DNA from: Sphaerisporangium krabiense
Lineage (GTDB): Bacteria; Actinomycetota; Actinomycetes; Streptosporangiales; Streptosporangiaceae
Direction of reading: 5' to 3'
NCBI RefSeq assembly: GCF_014200435.1
Contig: NZ_JACHBR010000002.1
Location: 1,511,421-1,575,420, forward strand
DNA length: 64,000 nt
Shown: positions 58,008 through 64,000 of the stretch, piece by piece
Numbering within the stretch: position 1 is the stretch's first letter
Layout of the letters: every line of letters begins with the position of its first letter
Position numbers and translations under genes: made by a program
The notes under the pieces: generated by a model
Told to the model about the DNA's origin: nothing
The model's database searches: none
Seen by the model: the letters and a program-made list of their open reading frames with translations, nothing else

Positions 58008-58889
58008 CTACGGGGAGCCCTCCTTGACGTAGGTGAGGGTGCGCGCGTAGGGCCGGAAGCCCAGCGAGCGGTAGAGCCGCCCGGGCGCCGGGTACGCCTC
58101 GTCCCCGCGGGGCGAGACGACGGCCATGCCGCCGCCCGCGTCCCGCAGTGCGTGCAGCGCGGCCAGGCACACCGCGCGGGACAGGCCGCGGCGGCGGTGC
58201 GACGGCACCGTGCCGACGGGCTCGATGAGGCCCACCCGCGTGCCGTCGTCGTACCAGATGTGACAGTTCGCCACGAACTCCCCGTCCGGGGCCTCCACCA
58301 CCCAGTCCAGGCCCGGCCGGTAGGGCCAGGCGGCCATGACGGCGCGATAGGACTCCGTCGTCACGCGGCTGGGGTTCCACGCCTTCCGGTGCGCCGCCAC
58401 GCGCCTGTCCAGGTCCTCCGCGCCGCGCACCGGCCGTGCGGTGTAGCCCTCCGGCAGCACGGGCGCGGGCAGGCCGAGCAGCGAACGGGCGTGAGGGGCG
58501 AAGTAGGGACCGTCCCGCTGGAGCTCGTACCCGTGCCGCGTCAGAGCGGCGCGCACGTCCGCCTGGTCGTCCAGCGGGCACACCGTACGGACGCCGTCGC
58601 CGGCTCGCTCGTCGAACCAGGCGAGCACCGCGTCGAGCAGTTCCGGCCGCGCCGGGTCCACCTCCATCCGAAGGTCGCCGGGCAGGTTCGCCCACGCCCA
58701 CGCCACCACGCGCCCGCCGTCCTCCCACAGCGCGATCGGCCAGTCGGCGATCTCGGGGGTGTACATGAACCGTCCCCAGGCCAGGTCGCCGACGTGCTGC
58801 GGGCTCGCGGGCGACCACACCCGCCGCGTCAGCTCCTGCATCGCGCGCAGGTCCGCGGGACCGGCGTAACACCGCATGATCGCCGTCAT
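58008..58889 (-). CDS. GNAT-family acetyltransferase
   Basis: 293 residues. Two GNAT-like halves are apparent: an N-terminal half (to about residue 135) with weak similarity, and a C-terminal half with a proper acetyl-CoA loop, GTVPSHRRRGLSRAVCLAAL, followed by YRSLGFRPYARTLTY. It would transfer an acetyl group from acetyl-CoA to an amine; the target is unknown. It is transcribed alone toward the TetR gene. The 283-base gap upstream separates it from the LAL regulator. Confidence 0.85.
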   Translation of the reverse strand: MTAIMRCYAGPADLRAMQELTRRVWSPASPQHVGDLAWGRFMYTPEIADWPIALWEDGGRVVAWAWANLPGDLRMEVDPARPELLDAVLAWFDERAGDGVRTVCPLDDQADVRAALTRHGYELQRDGPYFAPHARSLLGLPAPVLPEGYTARPVRGAEDLDRRVAAHRKAWNPSRVTTESYRAVMAAWPYRPGLDWVVEAPDGEFVANCHIWYDDGTRVGLIEPVGTVPSHRRRGLSRAVCLAALHALRDAGGGMAVVSPRGDEAYPAPGRLYRSLGFRPYARTLTYVKEGSP

Positions 58890-59172
58890 GGCCCCATCCT
58901 GCCCGCACGATCCCCTTCCGCGCGATCACGAATGGAACCGGCGACGGTTCTGGACGGCCGGAAACAGGAGCTTGCTCGAAGAAATCCTCTTTGTCGCGAT
59001 ACTCCGTTCAATTGGCACAGTGCGTAGCCGATATGTCTTTCGTACGATGAGGAGCCGCCCGACGCGGCGTTTCGCCAACGGTCTCTGTTTCGCGCCATTG
59101 TCAAGCCGAATGCCGGAAAAGGGGGCGTCCGATGGGTGAGGCGACCGGGCGCCGGGACTCTATCCGGCGGGC
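58890..59172. other. 283-bp AT-richer intergenic region
   Basis: This gap is noticeably lower in GC than its surroundings between about 58970 and 59100. It must hold the GNAT promoter (TTGAAC-like on the minus strand near 59015) and the LAL gene's 3' end. A frame of 87 codons exists but has no codon bias or ribosome site. A small RNA is possible, with no positive evidence. Confidence 0.4.
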
Positions 59173-61923
59173 TCAGTCGGTGATCGCCTTGTCGAGCGCG
59201 TCGCGCAACTGGCCGCGGGTCGTCACGCCGAGCTTCGGGAAGACCTTGTAGAGGTGGGAGGCCACCGTGCGGTGGGACAGGAACATCTGGTCGGCGATGT
59301 CCCGGTTGGACAGCCCCGCCGCGGCGAGCTGCGCGATCTGGTACTCCTGCGGGGTGAGCCGCACCAGCCCCTCGTCCGCCCTGCGCCGCGCGCCCACTCC
59401 CGCGCCCCGCAGCTCCGCACGCGCGTGCTGCGCCCACGTCGCGGCGCACTGGCTCTCGAACAGTTCCAGAGCACGCTGCAGCTCGGCGCGCCCCGCGCTG
59501 ACGCGGCGGTGCCGGCGCAGCCACTCCCCGTAGACCAGCCGGGTTCTGGCCTCCTCCAGCGGCCACTCGGCCAGGCCCGGCTCGGCCAGGGCCCGTTCGA
59601 AGGACGCGGTCGCCGCGTCGCCGTCCACGGCCAGCAGGGCGTCGGCCCGGTGGAACCTGATGCGCAGGTAGGAGGAGTCGTACACGCCGGGGTCGGGGGA
59701 GACGGCGGCGATCAGCTCCCGGGCCGCGCCGGCCATGTTCGCGCGCACCGCGGCCTCGGCCAGGTCGGCGACCGCCCACATCTCGGTGATCCCGTCCGCG
59801 GACGGCGACCCGGGCGTGGCGAGCTCGGCGAAGGCGTCGAACGCCTCCCGGTGGCGTCCGCCGGCGAGCGCGGCGAGGCCCTCGGCGCGGCGGATCTCGG
59901 CGCGGATGAAGGCGGGCACGGTGATGCCGAGCAGCTGCTTCGCGCGGTCGAGCGAGGCGGCGGCGCGCTCCACGTCGCCGCGGATCGCCCAGACCTCCGC
60001 ATGAAGCACGGCGCTGATGCCGCCCTGGAACGTCACGTCCGACTCCAGGGCCAGCCGCGACGCCTCCTCCAGGACGACCTTCGCCGCCCGGAGCCGCCCG
60101 GCGATGACGTGCCCCCGCGCCACGCGGTTCAGCGCGATCGTGAGCTGGCCGGCCGCTCCGGCGCGCCGGGACACCGCGACGACCTCGTGCCACGCGGCCT
60201 CCGCCGTCGGGAGCATCTGCAGGGCCTCGGCGGCGTTGGCCAGCCCCATCAACAGCAGCACGTCCGGTGGGGCCTGCTCGACCAGGGCGGCGATGGCCGG
60301 CGCCATGGCCAGGTGTTCCCGGGGCTGGAGCATGCTCAGGTTGACCACCCGCACCGGATGGTCGGGCGGGTGGCCGAGCGCGTCGATGGCGGCGGCGACC
60401 TCACGCCGCACCGCCGGTGGGCTCGCGCTCTGGTAGCACTCGGCGACCGCGCACCCCACCAGGTAGGCGGCCAGGGTGGGATCGCTCGAGGCGACCCGGC
60501 GCGCCACGGTCACCAGTTCCGACAGGTCGACGGTGGACGTCCCGCGGGTCATCGCCTCGATCGCCTCCGCGAACAGCAGCCGGGCGGTGAGCACGGGATC
60601 GTCGGTGAGCGAGCGCGCCTCGTCGATGAAGCCGTGCATCGCCGAGGTCAGCCCCGCCTGCTGCGCCGCCTCGACGGCCAGGGTGAGCCGCCGCGCCCTG
60701 CGCTCCGACGACGGCGACAGCCGGGCGGCCCGCTCGAAGGCGTGGACGGCCGTGCGGGTGCCGCCCCGCGCGCTCGCGCTCTCGGCGACCGCCTGCAGGG
60801 CCGCGGCCACCTGCTCGTCGCGGCCCGCCGTGGCGGCGGCGCGGTGCCAGACCGACCGGGTCAGGTCGTCGGAGAGGACGTCGGCGAGCGTGCGGTGCGC
60901 TGCCATCCGCTCCGCGAGTGTGGCGGTGGTGTAGACGGCGGACTGCACCAGCGGATGGCGGAACGCGATGGTGTCGTCGGCGCAGAGCACGAGCCCCTCC
61001 TGCTCCGCCGGGGCCAGGTCCTCCACGCCGAGCCCGCGGATGGCCGCGGCCAGGAGGAGCTCGGTGAGCGATGAACCGTCGTTCGCGGCGGCGAGCAGAA
61101 GCATCTGGCGGGTGCGCGGCGGTGTGGCGGACACGCGGGTGGCGAAGACCTCCTGGAGCCGTTCGGTCAGGGGCAGCCGGGGCCGCAGGCTGCTCATGTC
61201 GAGCAACCCCTGGTCATGCAGCGCCTTCGGCAGCTCGACCAGGGCGAGCGGATTGCCCTGCGCCTCCGCGAGGATGTGCCCGCGCAGCGGCCCGGTGGGC
61301 GGCAGCCCGAGCCGGTCGAGCAGCCGGCCGGCGTCGTCGGTCGCGAGCCCCGACAGGTGCAGGCGCGGGACGGCGAGCTCAGGGATCGGCTCGGCGCCGC
61401 CGGACCGGCAGGCGGCCAGCAGCACGATCGGGCTGAGGGCGAGGCGGCGCGCGACGAAGCGCAGCACCTCGACGCTGGAGTGGTCGAGCCACTGCAGGTC
61501 CTCCACCACCAGGAGGAGCGGGCGCTCGTGCGCCACCTCCTCCAGCAGGCCCAGCGCGCCGAGCCCGACGAGGAACGGGTCATGGGAGAAGTGGTCGTCG
61601 AGGCCGAGCGCGGCGCGCAACGCCGACGCCTGCAGGGGCGGCAGCCCGTCGATGCGGTCCCGGACCGGGTGGAGGAACTCGTGCAGGCCCGCGAAGGCCA
61701 GCTGCGACTCCGTCCTGGTGCCGGTGCAGCGCAGGATGCGCAGATCCCTGGTCGCGGCGGCCTCGGCGGCGGCGTTCAGCAGCGTGCTCTTGCCGATCCC
61801 GGCGTCGCCGTGGACGAGCAGAGCCGACCCGCTGGTACGAACGCCGCCCAGCATGTCCCGTATCTGGCATAGCTCGGCCTCTCGGCCGATCATGTGCCCT
61901 TTGTCTGTTAATTCGGTTGTCAT
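59173..61923 (-). CDS. LAL-type LuxR regulator with AAA ATPase
   Basis: 916 residues, the usual length for MalT-like LAL activators. N-terminal ATPase: Walker A HGDAGIGKSTLLNAAAEAA (Lys45), Walker B LLLVVEDLQWLDHSSVEVLR. A long helical/TPR-like middle (about 330-840) is followed by a C-terminal LuxR helix-turn-helix (LTPQEYQIAQLAAAGLSNRD, then DQMFLSHRTVASHLYKVFPK). LALs often activate secondary-metabolite genes; no biosynthetic gene is in this window. ATG 61923 has GAGGGG upstream. Confidence 0.93.
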   Translation of the reverse strand: MTTELTDKGHMIGREAELCQIRDMLGGVRTSGSALLVHGDAGIGKSTLLNAAAEAAATRDLRILRCTGTRTESQLAFAGLHEFLHPVRDRIDGLPPLQASALRAALGLDDHFSHDPFLVGLGALGLLEEVAHERPLLLVVEDLQWLDHSSVEVLRFVARRLALSPIVLLAACRSGGAEPIPELAVPRLHLSGLATDDAGRLLDRLGLPPTGPLRGHILAEAQGNPLALVELPKALHDQGLLDMSSLRPRLPLTERLQEVFATRVSATPPRTRQMLLLAAANDGSSLTELLLAAAIRGLGVEDLAPAEQEGLVLCADDTIAFRHPLVQSAVYTTATLAERMAAHRTLADVLSDDLTRSVWHRAAATAGRDEQVAAALQAVAESASARGGTRTAVHAFERAARLSPSSERRARRLTLAVEAAQQAGLTSAMHGFIDEARSLTDDPVLTARLLFAEAIEAMTRGTSTVDLSELVTVARRVASSDPTLAAYLVGCAVAECYQSASPPAVRREVAAAIDALGHPPDHPVRVVNLSMLQPREHLAMAPAIAALVEQAPPDVLLLMGLANAAEALQMLPTAEAAWHEVVAVSRRAGAAGQLTIALNRVARGHVIAGRLRAAKVVLEEASRLALESDVTFQGGISAVLHAEVWAIRGDVERAAASLDRAKQLLGITVPAFIRAEIRRAEGLAALAGGRHREAFDAFAELATPGSPSADGITEMWAVADLAEAAVRANMAGAARELIAAVSPDPGVYDSSYLRIRFHRADALLAVDGDAATASFERALAEPGLAEWPLEEARTRLVYGEWLRRHRRVSAGRAELQRALELFESQCAATWAQHARAELRGAGVGARRRADEGLVRLTPQEYQIAQLAAAGLSNRDIADQMFLSHRTVASHLYKVFPKLGVTTRGQLRDALDKAITD

Positions 61924-62276
61924 GGCCCCTCAATTCCACCACCAAGCGGACCGCTCTGCAGGGCACGATTCAGTAATTTGACGGAGGAAACCGACCCGCC
62001 GACATTCGTACAGTTTTCAACTGGTGGACCGTTCGGTCGGGGAGATCACGATCGAGTTCGCCGGCACAAGGGGCGTCACCGCGGCCCGGGTTCGTCCCGG
62101 CCGGTGTCCATGCCGCTCACGGCCGATGTCGCGCCGGTGCCGGTGACGGGGGCGGGAAGAGCGCGTGCCACCGGCCGTCGGGGGGCGGCCGGGCGGCGTC
62201 GTTCCGCCGAGCGGGTCCGCGGACGGCACGGCGTGCCGGCCTCCCGATGGACACAAAGACGTGAGGAGCAGTTGAC
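61924..62276. other. 353-bp divergent region LAL / HTH gene
   Basis: The region holds both promoters. Small dyads are visible: CAGTT-ttc-AACTG (62011-62023) and GACCG-tt-CGGTC (62027-62038). Either could be an operator for the LAL protein or the HTH protein. No gene is evident; the Arg/Pro-rich frames are shadows. Confidence 0.45.
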
Positions 62277-62702
62277 ATGATCGATCCCAGCCGCGTCCGG
62301 ACCCCGGAGGAGCTGTCCCAGCAGTTGCGCGCGTTGTTCCGGCAGGGGAAGTGGAGCCACCAGCGCCTGGCGGAGGCCGCCGGCCTCAGCCCCGCCACCG
62401 TGCACGGCATCGTCAGCGGCGCCACCACGATGCCCCGCACCGGCACGCTGGTCGCGTTCGTGACCGCGTGCGGCGAGGACAAGGAGCAGTGGCTGATGGC
62501 GCGCCGCCGCGTGGCGGCCGGCGCGTCGGCGGCGTACTCGTCCAGGGAGGAGCTCAAGAGCGAGGTGGAGCGGCTGCGGGCCCGGGCGGAGCGCGCAGAG
62601 GCCGCGCTGGAGGCCCTGCTGAGGAACGACCGGCGGCCCATCCGCCACACGCTCACCGGCCTGCGCGCCTCGCGCGCGCCGTCCGAGTGCTCGCACGCCT
62701 GA
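62277..62702 (+). CDS. Helix-turn-helix protein with coiled-coil tail
   Basis: 141 residues, GAGGAG nine bases before ATG 62277. A Cro/C1-like helix-turn-helix fills residues 10-65 (ELSQQLRALFRQGKWSHQRL, then AEAAGLSPATVHGIVSGATT). It is followed by a helix rich in Glu/Arg/Ala heptads (SREELKSEVERLRARAERAE), a likely coiled coil for dimerisation, and a short Arg-rich end. Proteins of this type are numerous in actinomycetes and mostly uncharacterised. It is divergent from the LAL gene, which may be its target. Confidence 0.82.
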   Translation: MIDPSRVRTPEELSQQLRALFRQGKWSHQRLAEAAGLSPATVHGIVSGATTMPRTGTLVAFVTACGEDKEQWLMARRRVAAGASAAYSSREELKSEVERLRARAERAEAALEALLRNDRRPIRHTLTGLRASRAPSECSHA

Positions 62703-62707
62703 GCCCA

Positions 62708-62784
62708 CCGAGCCTCGCCACCGAGCCCGTCCTGGGCCCCGTACTGGGCCTGGTCACTGGGCCTGGTCACCGAGCCTGGTCACT
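62708..62784. repeat. Six degenerate 13-bp tandem repeats
   Basis: Units CCGAGCCTCGCCA, CCGAGCCCGTCCT, a 12-base variant, then GGGCCTGGTCACT, GGGCCTGGTCACC and GAGCCTGGTCACT lie directly after the HTH gene stop, between convergent genes. The last three are nearly identical. Confidence 0.75.
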
Positions 62785-62802
62785 GAGACGCGCCACGTCC
62801 GG

Positions 62803-62832
62803 CGGCGGCCGGCGCACTCCCGCCGGCCGCCG
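62803..62832. terminator. 12-bp perfect hairpin between convergent genes
   Basis: CGGCGGCCGGCG (62803-62814) pairs perfectly with CGCCGGCCGCCG (62821-62832). It is suitable for ending the HTH gene (62702) and the response regulator (62867). Confidence 0.65.
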
Positions 62833-62866
62833 GTCCGGGAGCCCGCACGGGACGCCCGGACGGCCG

Positions 62867-63511
62867 TCAGTCGCCGAGGTAGCGCAGGACGGCCAGCACC
62901 CTGCGGCTGTAGACGGGGTCGCGCGGCAGCTCCAGCTTGTCCAGCAGCGAGGCGACGTGCTTCTCGACGGTGCTCAGCGACACGTGCAGCCGTTCGGCGA
63001 TCGCCGTGTTCACGTAGCCCTGGGCGAGGTGGCGCAGCACCTCCGTCTCGCGCGGGCTCAGCCTGCTCAGCGGGTCGGCGCGGGTGGTGTGGGCGAGGAG
63101 CCGGCGCACCACTTCGGGATCGACGGCGGTGCCGCCCGCGCGGATCCGCTCCAGCGCGTCCAGGAAGCCGGCCACCTCCGAGACGCGGTCCTTGAGCAGG
63201 TACCCCACGCCCCCGGCGTCGTCCGCGAGCAGCCTGGCCGCGTACGTCTTCTCCACGTACTGCGACAGCACGAGCACGCCGACCCCGGGGTGGCGCCCGC
63301 GGATGTCCAGCGCCGCCCGCAGCCCCTCGTCGGTGAAGGTCGGCGGCATGCGCACGTCGATCACCGCCACGTCGGGCGGGTGCGCGCCGACCGCGTCCAG
63401 CAGCGCCCGCCCGTCGCCCACGGCGGCCACGACCTCGTGCCCGGCGTCGGCCAGCAGCCGCGTCATGCCCTCGCGGAGCAGGACCGAGTCGTCGGCCAGG
63501 ATCAGCCGCAC
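62867..63511 (-). CDS. NarL-type response regulator
   Basis: 214 residues from GTG 63511 (VRLILADDSVLLREGMTRLL). Receiver: acidic pair ADD, phospho-acceptor Asp in DVAVIDVRMPPTFTDEG, Lys in YLLKDRVSEV. C-terminal LuxR helix-turn-helix: LSPRETEVLRHLAQGYVNTA, then ERLHVSLSTVEKHVASLLDK. The start overlaps the kinase stop (63502-63504) by about ten bases, so the two are translationally coupled. Confidence 0.94.
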   Translation of the reverse strand: MRLILADDSVLLREGMTRLLADAGHEVVAAVGDGRALLDAVGAHPPDVAVIDVRMPPTFTDEGLRAALDIRGRHPGVGVLVLSQYVEKTYAARLLADDAGGVGYLLKDRVSEVAGFLDALERIRAGGTAVDPEVVRRLLAHTTRADPLSRLSPRETEVLRHLAQGYVNTAIAERLHVSLSTVEKHVASLLDKLELPRDPVYSRRVLAVLRYLGD

Positions 63512-64000
63512 GGGACCTCCTTGGGCAGCGTGGCCGCGATCCTGGTGGGCCCGCCGGGCGGGCTGTCCACGGTGAACGCGCCGTCCAGCGCCCGCACGCG
63601 CCGGGCCAGCCCGGACAGCCCTCCTCCGGCGGGGTCGGCGCCGCCCGCGCCGTCGTCGGTGACGGCCACGCGCACCGTCCCCTCGTCCTCCTCCACCACG
63701 ACCAGGATGTCACGCGCGCCCGCGTGCTTGATCGCGTTGGTGATCGCCTCCCGGGCGACGAAGTACCGCGCGGTCTCGATCTCCGAGACCGGCCGCCCGG
63801 CGATCCCGTAGCGCACGGTCACCGGCACGCCGGCCCGCTCGGCGACGCCCGCGAGCGCGGCGCGCAGCCCGAGCTCGTCCAGCGCGGTCGGGTAGACGCG
63901 CCAGGCCACGCTGCGCAGCTCGTCCAGGAGCCGCCGCGACTCGTCGTAGGCCTGGGCGACCAGCGCGGCGGACCTGGCCGGGTCGGCGTCGTGCCGGGCG
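63502..64000 (-). CDS. Sensor histidine kinase, C-terminal part (HisKA_3 type)
   Basis: The frame runs off the right edge; about 165 C-terminal residues are visible. After a helix that would follow the phospho-acceptor histidine (AYDESRRLLDELRSVAWRVY) come the HATPase motifs: REAITNAIKHAGARDILVVV (N-box), VTDDGAGGADPAGGGLSGL and the end LPKEVPCG. The DxxR-type helix and YPTALDELGLRAALAG are typical of NarL-partner kinases. The sensor and H-box are outside the window. Confidence 0.9.
   Translation of the reverse strand, partial: ARHDADPARSAALVAQAYDESRRLLDELRSVAWRVYPTALDELGLRAALAGVAERAGVPVTVRYGIAGRPVSEIETARYFVAREAITNAIKHAGARDILVVVEEDEGTVRVAVTDDGAGGADPAGGGLSGLARRVRALDGAFTVDSPPGGPTRIAATLPKEVPCG

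Noticed and set aside
58876..59139. 87-codon frame in the GNAT/LAL gap
   Set aside because: No ribosome site and no high-GC third-position pattern; overlaps the GNAT start.
1..64000. tRNA, rRNA, CRISPR arrays, insertion sequences
   Set aside because: No cloverleaf-like or conserved rRNA stretch, no regularly spaced repeats and no transposase were recognised.
59173..64000. Secondary-metabolite gene cluster suggested by LAL, exporters and sulfotransferase
   Set aside because: No PKS, NRPS, terpene or RiPP core gene occurs; these genes are scattered single units.

Overview
The window is very GC-rich, packed with short intergenic gaps, GTG starts and tail-to-tail genes, and full of gene families typical of filamentous actinomycetes: ECF41- and ECF42-type sigma factors, Methyltransf_19 (DUF574) methyltransferase, LuxR-type LAL regulator, DUF5937/ArsR regulator, F420-type PPOX and LLM oxidoreductases, and an anti-sigma partner-switch pair. 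I read it as chromosome of a Streptosporangiales/Thermomonosporaceae-like or Streptomyces-like actinomycete. The genus cannot be fixed from this sequence. I saw no rRNA, tRNA, CRISPR array, PKS/NRPS core gene or transposase.

Layout. 1-8 kb: end of a HAD hydrolase; an LLM flavin oxidoreductase and an HxlR regulator that carry the same operator; a DUF4037 protein; a MerR regulator coupled to a second GyrI-like protein; an MDR oxidoreductase divergent from its ArsR regulator; a methionine aminopeptidase divergent from a small XRE regulator; and a small conserved protein behind a leader-peptide-and-hairpin arrangement. 8-12.6 kb: two leftward tyrosine recombinases enclosing an exported protein, a RidA-like protein and a membrane protein with two L7/L12-like repeats. 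12.7-19.4 kb: an orphan sensor kinase, a nucleoside deaminase, SDR/epimerase genes, a small exported protein and a LacI-SDR pair. 19.4-25 kb: STAS and anti-sigma kinase genes, two MFS genes (one a pseudogene with an internal deletion) divergent from LysR, and two divergent PPOX genes.

25-34 kb: TetR with a Drr-type ABC exporter, a SnoaL-like protein, YciI plus ECF42 sigma, and a NarL-type two-component system divergent from an ABC transporter. 34-40.8 kb: DUF574 methyltransferase, a beta-propeller protein, a SnoaL-like protein, a sulfotransferase, a VIT1/CCC1 transporter, and a MocR regulator divergent from an alpha/beta hydrolase. 40.8-52.3 kb: MarR with two DHA2 exporters, ECF41 sigma with an FAD oxidoreductase, SDR/HxlR, an MFS transporter, and an MMPL exporter with TetR. 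52.3-64 kb: an exported LamG protein, ArsR-AHSA1-YciI, a carotenoid-oxygenase-fold protein that appears to lack its iron ligands together with TetR, a GNAT, a LAL regulator, an HTH protein, and a second NarL-type system cut by the window end.

The recurring theme is one regulator with one enzyme or exporter, and many regulators have a visible dyad operator at the right place. This gives an unusually readable set of regulator-operator assignments. The strongest oddities are the carotenoid-oxygenase homologue without iron ligands (55970-57175), the leader-peptide region at 7783-7833, the MFS pseudogene at 21780-22899, and the recombinase-flanked segment at 8.3-12.6 kb.
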